64,000 nucleotides of DNA from Polyangiaceae bacterium (GTDB taxonomy: Bacteria > Myxococcota_A > Polyangia > Polyangiales > Polyangiaceae): assembly GCA_947475525.1 (NCBI GenBank), contig CANJMI010000001.1, positions 248,001-312,000 of the forward strand, given 5' to 3'. Position 1 is the stretch's first letter. Each line of letters opens with the position of its first letter. The notes under the pieces are model-generated. The model did not search any database. It had not been told where the DNA came from and saw only the letters and a list, made by a program, of their open reading frames with translations. Positions 36,892-47,156 of the stretch are shown piece after piece. The position numbers and the translations under genes are program-made.

Positions 36892-37908
36892 TTAAAAGTT
36901 CTGCGTGAGGTCCATGCCTCCGTACAAGTGGGCGACGGCGTCGGCGTAGCCATTGAACGCAAGCGTGTCGATTCGCTCGAGCTTGCCGATGCGCCGTTCG
37001 GAGCCTTGGCTCCAGCGCGGGTGATCGACCGCGGGGTTCACGTTCGCGTAAAAGCCGTATTCGGACGGGCCCGCTGCGGCCCAGGTGGTCTTCGGGCGCT
37101 CGCGGGTGAGAGCGATCGACACGATGGATTTGCAGCTTTTGAAGCCGTATTTCCAAGGCACGACCAATCGGATCGGCGCGCCGTTTTGTCCGAGCAGCGG
37201 GGTGCCGTAGAGACCAACGGCCAAGAGCGTGAGCGGATGCATCGCCTCGTCGAGACGGAGACCCTCGACGTACGGCCAGTCGAGCACGGCGCTGGTCTGG
37301 CCGGGCAGTTGCTCTGGATCGAGCAGCGTCGTGAATTGCACGAACCGCGCGTGGGAGGTCGGCTTCACGCGGGCGAGCAGCGACGAAAGCGGAAAGCCCA
37401 CCCATGGGATGACCATCGACCACGCCTCGACGCAACGCATGCGGTAGACGCGCTCTTCGAGGGGAAACCACCGCGTGAGATCGTCGACGTCGACCGTTTG
37501 CGGCGCATGCACTTCGCCTTCGATTCGAACGGTCCAAGGCGCGGTGCGGAGCGACCCGGCGTTTCGGGCGGGGGCCGATTTGCTGAGGCCGAGCTCGTAG
37601 AAATTGTTGTAGGTCGTCACTGCGTCGAAGGCCGTCGCTTCGCCTCGCGGCACACTGAACGGGCTTGGCGTGAGCGGACTCCACGGGCTCGCTTGGCCGA
37701 AAGGCGCAGGGGGCGGGGCGGGCGGGGTACCAGGCGGGCCTGAGCTCACGCCTCCACGCTCCGAGAGCCACGTGAGTCCGGCGCCCAAGCCCGCGCTCGT
37801 GCCGATGAAGGCTCCCGCTCGCGCGAGGAATTCACGGCGGCGCGCATAGAGCGCAGGCGCGGTGATCTCCGCTCCTTTGGGTTCCGGCGGCAGACGCTGA
37901 GCGACCAA
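36892..37908 (-). CDS. msrP: Molybdopterin-dependent methionine sulfoxide reductase catalytic subunit MsrP
   Basis: A 338-residue periplasmic molybdoenzyme that repairs oxidised methionines in exported proteins. A twin-arginine signal ([18 protein letters not shown]) directs folded export. The molybdenum-ligand cysteine lies in [20 protein letters not shown], and the sulfite-oxidase-type fold is supported by [15 protein letters not shown]. Only a TTG (37908) precedes the Tat motif, with GAGG and AAGG-like bases upstream. The insertion [16 protein letters not shown] between signal and domain is longer than usual. Confidence 0.9.
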   Translation of the reverse strand: MVAQRLPPEPKGAEITAPALYARRREFLARAGAFIGTSAGLGAGLTWLSERGGVSSGPPGTPPAPPPAPFGQASPWSPLTPSPFSVPRGEATAFDAVTTYNNFYELGLSKSAPARNAGSLRTAPWTVRIEGEVHAPQTVDVDDLTRWFPLEERVYRMRCVEAWSMVIPWVGFPLSSLLARVKPTSHARFVQFTTLLDPEQLPGQTSAVLDWPYVEGLRLDEAMHPLTLLAVGLYGTPLLGQNGAPIRLVVPWKYGFKSCKSIVSIALTRERPKTTWAAAGPSEYGFYANVNPAVDHPRWSQGSERRIGKLERIDTLAFNGYADAVAHLYGGMDLTQNF

Positions 37909-37996
37909 GGCCCGACCTTACCTCAACCTCGCTCAACCGCGGAACACGCGAATGGACTTGCGTCCTCGAGGGGCATCACAAAGGATGCGCCCCCCC

Positions 37997-38146
37997 ATGG
38001 CAGCCCGACCCGACCGACAGACCAAGTCCCTGGAAACCAAGCTCGCTCGCAAAGCGACCCGTACCGGCAAGCCTGGCGCGAAAGCCAAGCGCTGGCAGCG
38101 CGCACTCGCCCGCGTGAAGGTTGAAGGCGCCCCCGCCGCGACCTGA
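37997..38146 (+). CDS. Small basic protein of unknown function
   Basis: A 49-residue protein beginning MAARPDRQTKSLETKLARKA, with about a quarter Lys/Arg and no hydrophobic segment. It could bind nucleic acid. It is divergent from msrP and lies in an otherwise empty 300-bp stretch. There is no domain evidence; reality rests on its clean basic composition and position. Confidence 0.4.
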   Translation: MAARPDRQTKSLETKLARKATRTGKPGAKAKRWQRALARVKVEGAPAAT

Positions 38147-38211
38147 CGCTCGCCGTTCGGTTGTAGGGCTTTCCACAATTAGCCCGTTGGTGCGATAGTG
38201 TGGGCTCAGCC

Positions 38212-39486
38212 ATGAGCCTTATGCATCGTCGCCAATTTTACTGCTGCACTGTGGTCGCTTTCCTTGGAGCCGCGATTGCGGTGGGAGGAGGGGGCTGCGC
38301 CGCAACCGGTTCCGACACCGAGGAGACCTCTACCGGAGCCGCGACGGTCACGACGGGCACGGGCGGGACCGGAGGTTCGGGCGGAGCGGACGCGGTCTCC
38401 ACAGTGACTTCGAGCGTTTCGTCGAGCGTTTCGTCGAGCGCCTCGAGCGCCTCGAGCGGAAGCGGAGGCGCCGGACCGGTTTGTGGCAACGGCGTGCAAG
38501 AGCAAGGTGAAGCTTGCGACTCGTCGGACTTTGCCGGCAAGACCTGCCAGGACTACGGCCTCGCGGCCGGCATGCTGCAGTGCAACGCGTTCTGCGGAGT
38601 CGTCGTTTCTGGCTGCACGCCGCTTGAAAACTGCTCCAACGGCGATGACGATGACAAAGACGGCGACACCGACTGCGCCGATAGCGAATGTTCCGCTGTC
38701 CCGAGTTGCACGGACTCGTGCGCGGCCCCGTACCTCCTCGGTGATGGGGACTTCGACTTCGAGGACACGACCGGTCGCCCCGACGTGCTGAAAGGCAGCT
38801 GCACGACCGAATCCGGACCCGAGCTCGTCTACGCGTACACGGCGACCGCCAACGTCGACGTCGTCGTCGCCCTCTATTTTTCGGACGCGGACATGAGCCT
38901 CTCGGTTCGGACGGCCTGCGGCGACGCTGAAACTCAAGTCGCCTGCACCAACGCGGTCGGACCGTTCGACTTCGAAGACGAAACGATCGCCTTTAAAGCC
39001 ACGAAGAGCATGACCTATTACATCGTGGTCGATGGCGTGAGCCCAACCGATTACGGCGCGTTTGGGATCGAGCTCACCGAAGTGTTTCCCGAGACCAGCT
39101 GCAACGACAACGTCGACGACGACAGTGATGGCTTCATCGACTGCGCCGATCCGTTGAGCTGCCAACCGAGCCTCGATTGCGTGCCGGGAGTGAAGGGCGT
39201 CGGGACGAGCTGCACAGACCACACCGATTGCGCAGCCACGGGCAACGATCCGGTGTGCATCAATGAGATGGATTACAACTGGCCGTCCGGTTACTGCAGC
39301 GAATACTGCGACTTGCTCGCGAACGACTGCGCGCTCGGCTCGGTCTGCGCGGAGCCGTCGGTGCTCGGAAAGCCCTTCAAGAAAAACGGGCTCGGCGTGT
39401 GTTTCAAGACGTGCACCAAGAAGGCCGATTGCCGTGCCGGCTACATGTGCTCGGACTTCGGCGCTGGTTTCGTCTGCAAACTCTGA
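38212..39486 (+). CDS. Cys-rich lipoprotein with Ser/Gly linker
   Basis: A 424-residue lipoprotein (lipobox region AVGGGGCA) with a long Thr/Gly then Ser-rich linker; the Ser part is encoded by short near-perfect repeats at 38410-38460. The mature part has the myxobacterial pattern CGNGVQEQGEACDSSDFAGK, two DDDDKDGDTDCAD-type motifs (CSNGDDDDKDGDTDCADSEC and CNDNVDDDSDGFIDCADPLS), a central beta-rich domain with VVALYFSDADMSLSVRTACG, and a Cys-rich tail. Likely surface-exposed; function unknown. The next gene is a MopE-like lipoprotein 30 bp downstream. Confidence 0.7.
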   Translation: MSLMHRRQFYCCTVVAFLGAAIAVGGGGCAATGSDTEETSTGAATVTTGTGGTGGSGGADAVSTVTSSVSSSVSSSASSASSGSGGAGPVCGNGVQEQGEACDSSDFAGKTCQDYGLAAGMLQCNAFCGVVVSGCTPLENCSNGDDDDKDGDTDCADSECSAVPSCTDSCAAPYLLGDGDFDFEDTTGRPDVLKGSCTTESGPELVYAYTATANVDVVVALYFSDADMSLSVRTACGDAETQVACTNAVGPFDFEDETIAFKATKSMTYYIVVDGVSPTDYGAFGIELTEVFPETSCNDNVDDDSDGFIDCADPLSCQPSLDCVPGVKGVGTSCTDHTDCAATGNDPVCINEMDYNWPSGYCSEYCDLLANDCALGSVCAEPSVLGKPFKKNGLGVCFKTCTKKADCRAGYMCSDFGAGFVCKL

Positions 39487-39515
39487 CAGCGCGCATTTTT
39501 ATGCGGAGACCGATT

Positions 39516-40868
39516 ATGCGTTTTAAAACAATCCGAATTGGTAGCGGTGTTTTCCTCGGGAGCAGCGCCGCCTTCGCGCTGATCGTGGCGGCCGCGTGTT
39601 CTGCGGGCCCGCCGAAAAAGGAGCTGACCACCGTCGCGACGTCGACGAGCACGGGCGGCACCGACGCCGCGGGCGGCAACACGCCAACGAACACGACCGG
39701 CGCCGGTGGCTTCCTGCCGACGGGCTCGGGTGGCATGGGGGGCAGCGTGATCCCCTGCGAAAATCCTGCCGACGACGCCGATTTCGACAAAGACGGCTAC
39801 ACGATCACCGCGGGCGATTGCAACGACTGCGATGCCAACGTCAATCCTGGCGCCGTCGAAGCGCCGACGAAGAAAGGCGAGATGCCCTTCGACGAGGACT
39901 GCGACAAGGAGGTCGACGAGCAAGGTGACGTCGTGTCCTGCGACGACGACCTCGTTGTCGATGAAGCCGACCCCGCGGTTGCCGCGAAGGCCGTCGGGAT
40001 CTGCAAAGTCTCCACCGGCGTGAAAGACTGGGGCCTGGTCAGCGCCAAATGGGTGATGCCGGACGGCACGCTGCCCCCTGTGGACGCGCAGGATGCCACC
40101 AACTTTCATCTCGGACACGGCGTGCTCACGGCATTCGGAAACGTGGTCAAGGTCCGCGAGGGCAAGCGGATGCTCGCCTTGTCGAGCGGGACGGCACGCC
40201 AACCCCTCGATCCCGGCTACAAGAGCCCGCAGGGTTTCAGCAAGGGCATCTCGAGCGGTCACCCGGTAGGCTTTCCAAAAGAATCGCCTGCATGCCCGGG
40301 TACCATCACCGGCGAGCCGAACGACGGCGCCGGGATCGAGCTCGAGCTTCGCGCGCCGACGAACGCCCACGGCATCGGATTCGAATTCGACTTCTTCACC
40401 TACGAGTGGCCGAACTTCGTCTGCTCGACGTACAACGATTTCTTCGTCGCGTTGCTCGAGCCGTTTCCGCCGAAGCAGCAGGACGGCAACATCTCGTTCG
40501 ACGCGATGGGCAACCCCATCAGCGTGAACAACGCGTTCCTTGATGTTTGCGGTTGCGAAGGCAATCCTCCGCAGCCCTGCGAAGCCGGTGGAAAGTTCTT
40601 CAACTGCGCCCTCGGAAATGCCGAGCTCCTCGGCACGGGATTTGGCTTTGACGCGGGAGGCTCCTTCGCGGTGGACCACGGCTCGACCAGCTGGCTGTCG
40701 AGTCAGGCGCCGATCCCCGCGAGCGGGCAAAAGGACAGCGTCATCAAGCTCCGCTGGGGCGTGTACGACTCGGGCGATGGCGCTCTCGACACAACGACGC
40801 TGATCGACAAGTTCCGCTGGATCCTCGAGGCGGGGGTTCCGGTCGTGACCGAGCCCGTCCCGAGGTGA
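39516..40868 (+). CDS. Secreted lipoprotein with MopE-like metal-binding motif, paralogue of 5748-6971
   Basis: A 450-residue lipoprotein. The ATG at 39516 has GGAG seven bases upstream; the lipobox is LIVAAAC. After a Gly/Thr linker comes DADFDKDGYTITAGDCNDC and DEDCDKEVDEQGD, then a domain with LALSSGTARQ, FEFDFFTYEWPNFVCSTYND, GNISFDAMGNPISV and LLGTGFGFD that aligns over its length with the lipoprotein at 5748-6971. An extra Cys-rich insertion (DVCGCEGNPPQPCEAGGKFF) is present. Same likely location and role as its paralogue. Confidence 0.75.
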   Translation: MRFKTIRIGSGVFLGSSAAFALIVAAACSAGPPKKELTTVATSTSTGGTDAAGGNTPTNTTGAGGFLPTGSGGMGGSVIPCENPADDADFDKDGYTITAGDCNDCDANVNPGAVEAPTKKGEMPFDEDCDKEVDEQGDVVSCDDDLVVDEADPAVAAKAVGICKVSTGVKDWGLVSAKWVMPDGTLPPVDAQDATNFHLGHGVLTAFGNVVKVREGKRMLALSSGTARQPLDPGYKSPQGFSKGISSGHPVGFPKESPACPGTITGEPNDGAGIELELRAPTNAHGIGFEFDFFTYEWPNFVCSTYNDFFVALLEPFPPKQQDGNISFDAMGNPISVNNAFLDVCGCEGNPPQPCEAGGKFFNCALGNAELLGTGFGFDAGGSFAVDHGSTSWLSSQAPIPASGQKDSVIKLRWGVYDSGDGALDTTTLIDKFRWILEAGVPVVTEPVPR

Positions 40869-40911
40869 GCCGCGTGTTACCCATACCCTTGCGAACCCAG
40901 GAGGCTCCACC

Positions 40912-41628
40912 GTGAACCGATTCGATTCTCACAGCGTCCATGCAGGCTACGAAACGAATGTTGCGCGCGAAAACGCAGCGTTTCTTCGCAAAGTCTACTT
41001 GATCATGGCCGGGGGCCTCGGGGCTACGGGAGCCACCGCGCTTGCCGTGGCGTCGACCCCTTTCCTGACGACGCTCATCTTCACCAATCCGCTCGTGTTC
41101 TACGGCCTGATCGCCATCGAGCTCGTGATGGTGTTCTCCTTCTCGGCCGTGGCGCGGCGCGTCTCAGCGGTGACCGCTGGCGCGTTGTTCATGACCTACG
41201 CGATCGTCAACGGAATCACGATGTCGGCGATCTTTCTCGTCTACACGAGCAGCTCGATCGCCACGACGTTCTTCGTCACCGGCGGCACGTTCGCGGCGAT
41301 GAGCGCGTACGGCTACGCGACGAAGCGCGAGCTCTCGGGCCTTGGCCACTTCGCACGGATGGGACTGATTGGTCTCATCATCGCGTCGCTTGTGAACATC
41401 TTCTTGCGGAGCCCGATGTTGCAGTGGCTCACGACGTTCGTTGGGGTGATCGTCTTTACCTGTCTTGTCGCGTACGACACGCAGAAGATAAAACAGCTCA
41501 ACATCATCGGCAACGAGGGGACCGAAGAGGATCACAAGGAGGCGCTCCATGGCGCGTTGATTCTCTACCTCGACTTCATCAATCTGTTTCTCTTCATGCT
41601 GCGTATTCTCGGCGGCCGTCGCGACTGA
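40912..41628 (+). CDS. BAX inhibitor-1 / YccA family membrane protein
   Basis: A 238-residue protein with seven probable membrane helices, in the BI-1 (TMBIM) family that includes E. coli YbhL/YccA and BsYetJ, a pH-sensitive calcium leak channel. Family signatures include VYLIMAGGLGATGATALAVA, FMTYAIVNGITMSAIFLVYT and DTQKIKQL with DFINLFLFMLRILG at the end. The start is a GTG at 40912 with a full AGGAGG seven bases upstream. It follows the MopE-like gene by 43 bp. Physiological role in this organism unknown. Confidence 0.92.
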   Translation: MNRFDSHSVHAGYETNVARENAAFLRKVYLIMAGGLGATGATALAVASTPFLTTLIFTNPLVFYGLIAIELVMVFSFSAVARRVSAVTAGALFMTYAIVNGITMSAIFLVYTSSSIATTFFVTGGTFAAMSAYGYATKRELSGLGHFARMGLIGLIIASLVNIFLRSPMLQWLTTFVGVIVFTCLVAYDTQKIKQLNIIGNEGTEEDHKEALHGALILYLDFINLFLFMLRILGGRRD

Positions 41629-41642
41629 CCGCGCGTCGTGTC

Positions 41643-41660
41643 GTGACGTTTTGGCGTCAC
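41643..41660. terminator. Possible terminator hairpin between convergent genes (weak)
   Basis: GTGACG (41643-41648) pairs with CGTCAC (41655-41660) around TTTTGG. It sits between the BI-1 stop and the end of the opposite membrane-protein gene. Short stem and no clear T-run, so confidence is low. Confidence 0.3.
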
Positions 41661-42073
41661 TCGCGCTCAACGACGAGCGGCGCCTGATCGAACCGGGCGC
41701 GAATTCGATTGAGTGCTTTGAGCACGGGTGCGCGGCGAACGAACGCGAGCTCGAAGCGCCGTTTTCCAGGGACGTCCAAGAGCATCACGCCCATCAGCAT
41801 GGTGAGCAGCCCTTGGCCGGGAACGCCCGGAAGCGCCAGCACGAAGCCCACGCAAAGGAGGGCTAGCCCGAGCACGTTCTTTCCGACGACGTACACCACG
41901 CGTCCCACCGGTGACCCGAACGCTCGTACCGGTGCCGCCCCGCTCGACAGAAAATAGCCCGGTGAAATTCGCACGACGAAAGCGACCACGAGGGCGCTCG
42001 ACGCCAACGTCGAGAGGAGCGCCACGAGCACGCCGAGCGCGATGCGACTTGCGGTCCAGCTATCGGGCACCAC
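41657..42073 (-). CDS. PGPGW-type small transmembrane protein
   Basis: A 138-residue membrane protein. Two or three helices are predicted: ALGVLVALLSTLASSALVVA near the N-terminus, and the characteristic segment LALLCVGFVLALPGVPGQGL followed by LTMLMGVMLLDVPGKRRFEL, which matches the PGPGW-type putative membrane proteins. The C-terminus is basic and cytoplasmic. It lies 3 bp after the prolyl oligopeptidase gene. Function unknown. Confidence 0.7.
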   Translation of the reverse strand: MVPDSWTASRIALGVLVALLSTLASSALVVAFVVRISPGYFLSSGAAPVRAFGSPVGRVVYVVGKNVLGLALLCVGFVLALPGVPGQGLLTMLMGVMLLDVPGKRRFELAFVRRAPVLKALNRIRARFDQAPLVVERE

Positions 42074-42076
42074 AGG

Positions 42077-44266
<2,190 letters not shown>

Positions 44267-44320
44267 AGCCCGAGCGGCGTCGGACGGCGAGTGCCGCCAT
44301 GCTCTGACGCCGCGGACGAC

Positions 44321-44953
44321 TCAGTTCAACAACTGTCGCGCTTTGGGTCGCGAGGGTGCCCGCGTGAATCGCGCGACGCCTTCTTCGAGCAACGCTTGGG
44401 CACGAGCCAGCACGAGCGACTCCTCCGCGCGGCTCACCACCTCGGCATCGCTTTCGGCTCCAGCCACGTTGCCTTCGATCGCACGCGCGCGGGCGATCGC
44501 GCCCATCAATCGCTGCATGATCGTGAGCGCGGCGCTCGTGCGACGATTCGGTCCTACGTCTCCCGAACTTCGGTCGCGGCTGCGCTCGTCTGCGTTTTCA
44601 GCCGCCTCGAGGCCGGCACGCAATTGGGCGACGAGCTCGGACAGTTCGGCGTTCGCGGTTGCGAGCGGAGCGCCTCCTTCGACACCTCGTGCGATCGTTC
44701 GCATGCGCGCCAGCACGCTCGTCATCGCCGGGGGGTTCGCGTTCGCGTGTCGCGTGTCGCCACTGCGCAGGCGAGTTTGAAGGCGAGCTTGAAGCGCGTC
44801 CGACAGCTCCATGACCGCACGGTCGTCACTCGGATCGGTGACTCGAAAGCCACTCGACAGGCGCGCAAACGACGTCCGAACGAGCCGGTCCTTCGGCTCC
44901 AGAGGGTGGCCGTCGGCGCGCCCATTCGGTGTTCGTCCTTGATTCGCTGCCAT
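44321..44953 (-). CDS. Highly diverged flagellin-like protein
   Basis: A 210-residue protein that keeps flagellin D0/D1 landmarks in order but degraded. SFARLSSGFRVTDPSDDRAV aligns with SFQRLSSGFRINSASDDAAG of the neighbouring flagellins; SVLARMRTIARGVEGGAPLA aligns with VLRMRELAVQSANGDL; and the end EESLVLARAQALLEEGVARF aligns with EETSVLARTQVLLQAGTSVL. The N-terminal NTN-type strand and most of the middle are missing, and polar linkers replace them. Upstream it lacks a good ribosome site and the leader hairpin of the other two. It could be a minor filament or hook-junction component, a regulator, or a decaying gene. Confidence 0.7.
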   Translation of the reverse strand: MAANQGRTPNGRADGHPLEPKDRLVRTSFARLSSGFRVTDPSDDRAVMELSDALQARLQTRLRSGDTRHANANPPAMTSVLARMRTIARGVEGGAPLATANAELSELVAQLRAGLEAAENADERSRDRSSGDVGPNRRTSAALTIMQRLMGAIARARAIEGNVAGAESDAEVVSRAEESLVLARAQALLEEGVARFTRAPSRPKARQLLN

Positions 44954-45178
44954 GGCTCGGTGTCGTCCCAGAGGTTTGGAGGCTTTAGAAAGAGGCTCTC
45001 CTAGCCATGTAGAACGGACAGATCCTCCAATACTTGAGGCTTTGTACGTCGAATTTTACTCGTGCCGCGCGTCGGTTTCGCTGCGCAGAAAACGACGCGA
45101 GCCGCGTGCCAGTCCGAGAGTGCCCGTGTTGGACATCGCGGAGCTCGCACACGGCTCGAGTCGAGCGCGTAACGCCGA

Positions 45179-46009
45179 TCAGCGCAGCAGGGAGAGAGCC
45201 AACTGCGGCGCCTGGTTCGCCTGGGAGAGCACCGAGGTGCCCGCTTGCAGGAGAACTTGCGATCGCGAGAGCAGTGACGTCTCTTCCGCAACGTCCACGT
45301 CGCGGATCGAGCTGTTCGCCGCTTCGAGGTTGGTGCGAATGGTCTGCGACGACGTGACCGCGATGCTGAGGCGGTTGGCCGCAGCGCCGAATCGTGCGCG
45401 GTTGGTCGACACCTGGGTGAGCGCCGAGTCGAGCGCGGTGATCGCCGCGGTGGAATTGGTCGCTGTTGAACCAGCGACCGTGATCCCGCTTAGACCCAGG
45501 TTGCTTGCCGAGATCGCGCCGAAGCTGACAGAGATCGTGTCGCTCGAGGTCGTCGAGATACCGACCTGAAAAGCGATCGTCGTCGCGACTCCACCAAGGA
45601 GGTCGATGCTGTTGAACTTCGTGGAGTTCGCCAGACGATCAATCTCCTCCTTCATCAACCCGAATTCGGTGTCGATGTAGCCGCGGTCCGTCGAGCTCAG
45701 ATCGCCGTTGGCGCTCTGAACCGCGAGTTCTCGCATGCGGATGACGATGCCGCTGACCTCGCCGAGCCCGCTCTCAGCGGTGCGCGACATGTTCAGTGCG
45801 TTCGTGGTGTTGCGTTCCGCGACAGAGAAGCTGCGGATACGCGCCTTCAACGACTCGCTTACGCCGAGTCCTGCGGCGTCGTCCGATGCGCTGTTGATGC
45901 GGTAACCGCTCGACAGACGCTGGAACGATTTTTGGAGAACCCCTTGCGAGTTCGCGAGGTTCTTCTGTGCTTCGAGGGATGCGATGTTTGTATTGATTAC
46001 TAAAGGCAT
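45179..46009 (-). CDS. Flagellin (short, D0/D1 only)
   Basis: A 276-residue flagellin, the filament subunit exported by the flagellar type III system. It starts MPLVINTNIASLEAQKNL and has SFQRLSSGYRINSASDDAAG, VIRMRELAVQSANGDLSSTD and the C-terminal TSVLSQANQAPQLALSLLR helix. There is no room for the variable D2/D3 domains. The start at ATG 46009 has AAGGAG six bases upstream; a TTG six bases earlier is not used. No terminator was seen after it, so the diverged flagellin-like gene 225 bp downstream might be read through. Confidence 0.95.
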   Translation of the reverse strand: MPLVINTNIASLEAQKNLANSQGVLQKSFQRLSSGYRINSASDDAAGLGVSESLKARIRSFSVAERNTTNALNMSRTAESGLGEVSGIVIRMRELAVQSANGDLSSTDRGYIDTEFGLMKEEIDRLANSTKFNSIDLLGGVATTIAFQVGISTTSSDTISVSFGAISASNLGLSGITVAGSTATNSTAAITALDSALTQVSTNRARFGAAANRLSIAVTSSQTIRTNLEAANSSIRDVDVAEETSLLSRSQVLLQAGTSVLSQANQAPQLALSLLR

Positions 46010-46041
46010 GTCCAACTCCTTCTTAGAGCTGCCGTGCTTCC

Positions 46042-46060
46042 CACCGTCATCATGACGGTG
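46042..46060 (-). promoter_or_regulatory. Leader hairpin of flagellin gene 45179-46009
   Basis: CACCGTCATGATGACGGTG on the minus strand is a perfect 9+1+9 palindrome; as RNA it forms a 7-bp stem with an AUGAU loop, 33 bases before the start codon. The other flagellin gene has the same loop with a stem differing by two compensated base pairs. It may be an operator or an RNA control element. Confidence 0.6.
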
Positions 46061-46080
46061 TTTGGGATGGCTCGGAGGGG

Positions 46081-46094
46081 CCCGCCAGGATCCC
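46081..46094 (-). promoter_or_regulatory. Upstream motif of flagellin gene, copy 3
   Basis: GGGATCCTGGCGGG on the minus strand, 21 bases upstream of the leader hairpin. It matches GGGACCTTGGCGGG, found twice at the same relative position before the other flagellin gene. Likely a promoter or activator-binding element. Confidence 0.5.
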
Positions 46095-46180
46095 TCCTAG
46101 TCAATGCGAACGGACCATCCCTAAAAAACTTTAGCCGTTCCCTCTTTGGCACCCGAATTCACTGGGAATTATCGAACAAA

Positions 46181-46220
46181 ATAAAAAAAGCCCGCACAGC
46201 CGAGTAGGGCTGCGCGGGCT
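46181..46220 (-). terminator. Rho-independent terminator after flagellin gene 46241-47071
   Basis: A 13-bp GC-rich stem (46189-46201 with 46208-46220, one G-U pair on the RNA) with a short loop, followed on the minus strand by seven T and then ATTTTG. It lies 20 bp after the stop codon, so the next flagellin gene needs its own promoter. Confidence 0.92.
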
Positions 46221-46240
46221 CATTGGGTCGCTTCTGTCGA

Positions 46241-47071
46241 TCAGCGGAGAAGGCTGAGCGCCAGCTGCGGTGCCTGGTTCGCCTGGGACAACACCGAGGT
46301 GCCGGCCTGGAGGAGAACCTGGGTTCGCGCGAGGACCGACGTTTCCTCAGCCACGTCGACATCGCGGATTGCGCTGTTCGCCGCTTCGAGGTTCGTTCGA
46401 ATCGTCTGCGAGTTCGTGACCGCGATGCCGAGCCGGTTCTGCGCGGCACCGAATCGTGCACGCGTAGTCGATACCGAGGTGAGTGCCGTGTCCACGGCGT
46501 TGATCGCCGCCGTAGCGGCGGTCGCGCCGGAGCCCCCAACGCTGATGCCGCTGAGTCCGAGGGACGAGACGGATACGCCACCGAAAGAGACCGAGATCGT
46601 GTCGTTCGAGGTCGTGCCGATGCCGACCTGGAACGCGACGGCCGCGGCGCTGCCCGCGAGCAGGTCGACGCCGTTGAATTGGGTCGAGCCCGACACGCGG
46701 TCGATCTCGTCCTTCATCAGCTGGAACTCGGTATCGATGTAGCTGCGATCTGTAGAGGTCAGATCGCCGTTGGCACTCTGAACGGCGAGCTCACGCATAC
46801 GCAGAACGATGCCGCTGACCTCGCTGAGGCCACCTTCTGCGGTACGCGTCATGCTGATGGCGTTCGCAGTGTTGCGCTCCGCAACCGTGAAGCTGCGGAT
46901 ACGCGACTTCAACGATTCGCTGACCCCGAGGCCTGCCGCGTCGTCCGAAGCGCTGTTGATACGGAAGCCGCTCGACAAGCGCTGGAACGATTGGCCGAGT
47001 GCTGATTGCGCTCGGTTCAGGTTCTTTTGCGCGCTGAGAGAAGCAACGTTGGTATTGATTACAAGAGGCAT
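46241..47071 (-). CDS. Flagellin (short, D0/D1 only), paralogue of 45179-46009
   Basis: A 276-residue flagellin of exactly the same length as its neighbour and very similar along the whole chain: MPLVINTNVASLSAQKNL, SFQRLSSGFRINSASDDAAG, VLRMRELAVQSANGDLTSTD and the same TSVLSQANQAPQLALSLLR end. Differences concentrate in the middle. AAGGAG lies nine bases before the ATG. A structured leader and two 19-bp direct repeats lie upstream and a strong terminator follows. No other flagellar, FliW or FliS gene is in the window. Confidence 0.95.
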   Translation of the reverse strand: MPLVINTNVASLSAQKNLNRAQSALGQSFQRLSSGFRINSASDDAAGLGVSESLKSRIRSFTVAERNTANAISMTRTAEGGLSEVSGIVLRMRELAVQSANGDLTSTDRSYIDTEFQLMKDEIDRVSGSTQFNGVDLLAGSAAAVAFQVGIGTTSNDTISVSFGGVSVSSLGLSGISVGGSGATAATAAINAVDTALTSVSTTRARFGAAQNRLGIAVTNSQTIRTNLEAANSAIRDVDVAEETSVLARTQVLLQAGTSVLSQANQAPQLALSLLR

Positions 47072-47119
47072 GACACAAAACTCCTTCGTAGAGTTAACTC
47101 ACCGAGGTGAGTGCCTTCG

Positions 47120-47138
47120 CGTCGTCATCATGACGACG
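47120..47138 (-). promoter_or_regulatory. Leader hairpin of flagellin gene 46241-47071
   Basis: CGTCGTCATGATGACGACG on the minus strand is a perfect 9+1+9 palindrome (7-bp stem, AUGAU loop as RNA), 49 bases before the start codon. Compared with the hairpin at 46042-46060, stem pairs 2 and 3 change from A-U and C-G to G-C and U-A, keeping pairing. Confidence 0.6.
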
Positions 47139-47156
47139 GTGTGGGCGTACGAGTCA

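Noticed and set aside
35561-37771. 736-codon minus-strand frame as one long gene
   Set aside because: Only its last 198 codons are a gene (lipoprotein from ATG 36157); the rest runs out of frame across msrQ and msrP.
44954-45178. Terminator or control element between flagellin and flagellin-like gene
   Set aside because: Only short GC-rich inverted repeats without a T-run; the ATGAT hairpin of the other two flagellins is absent.
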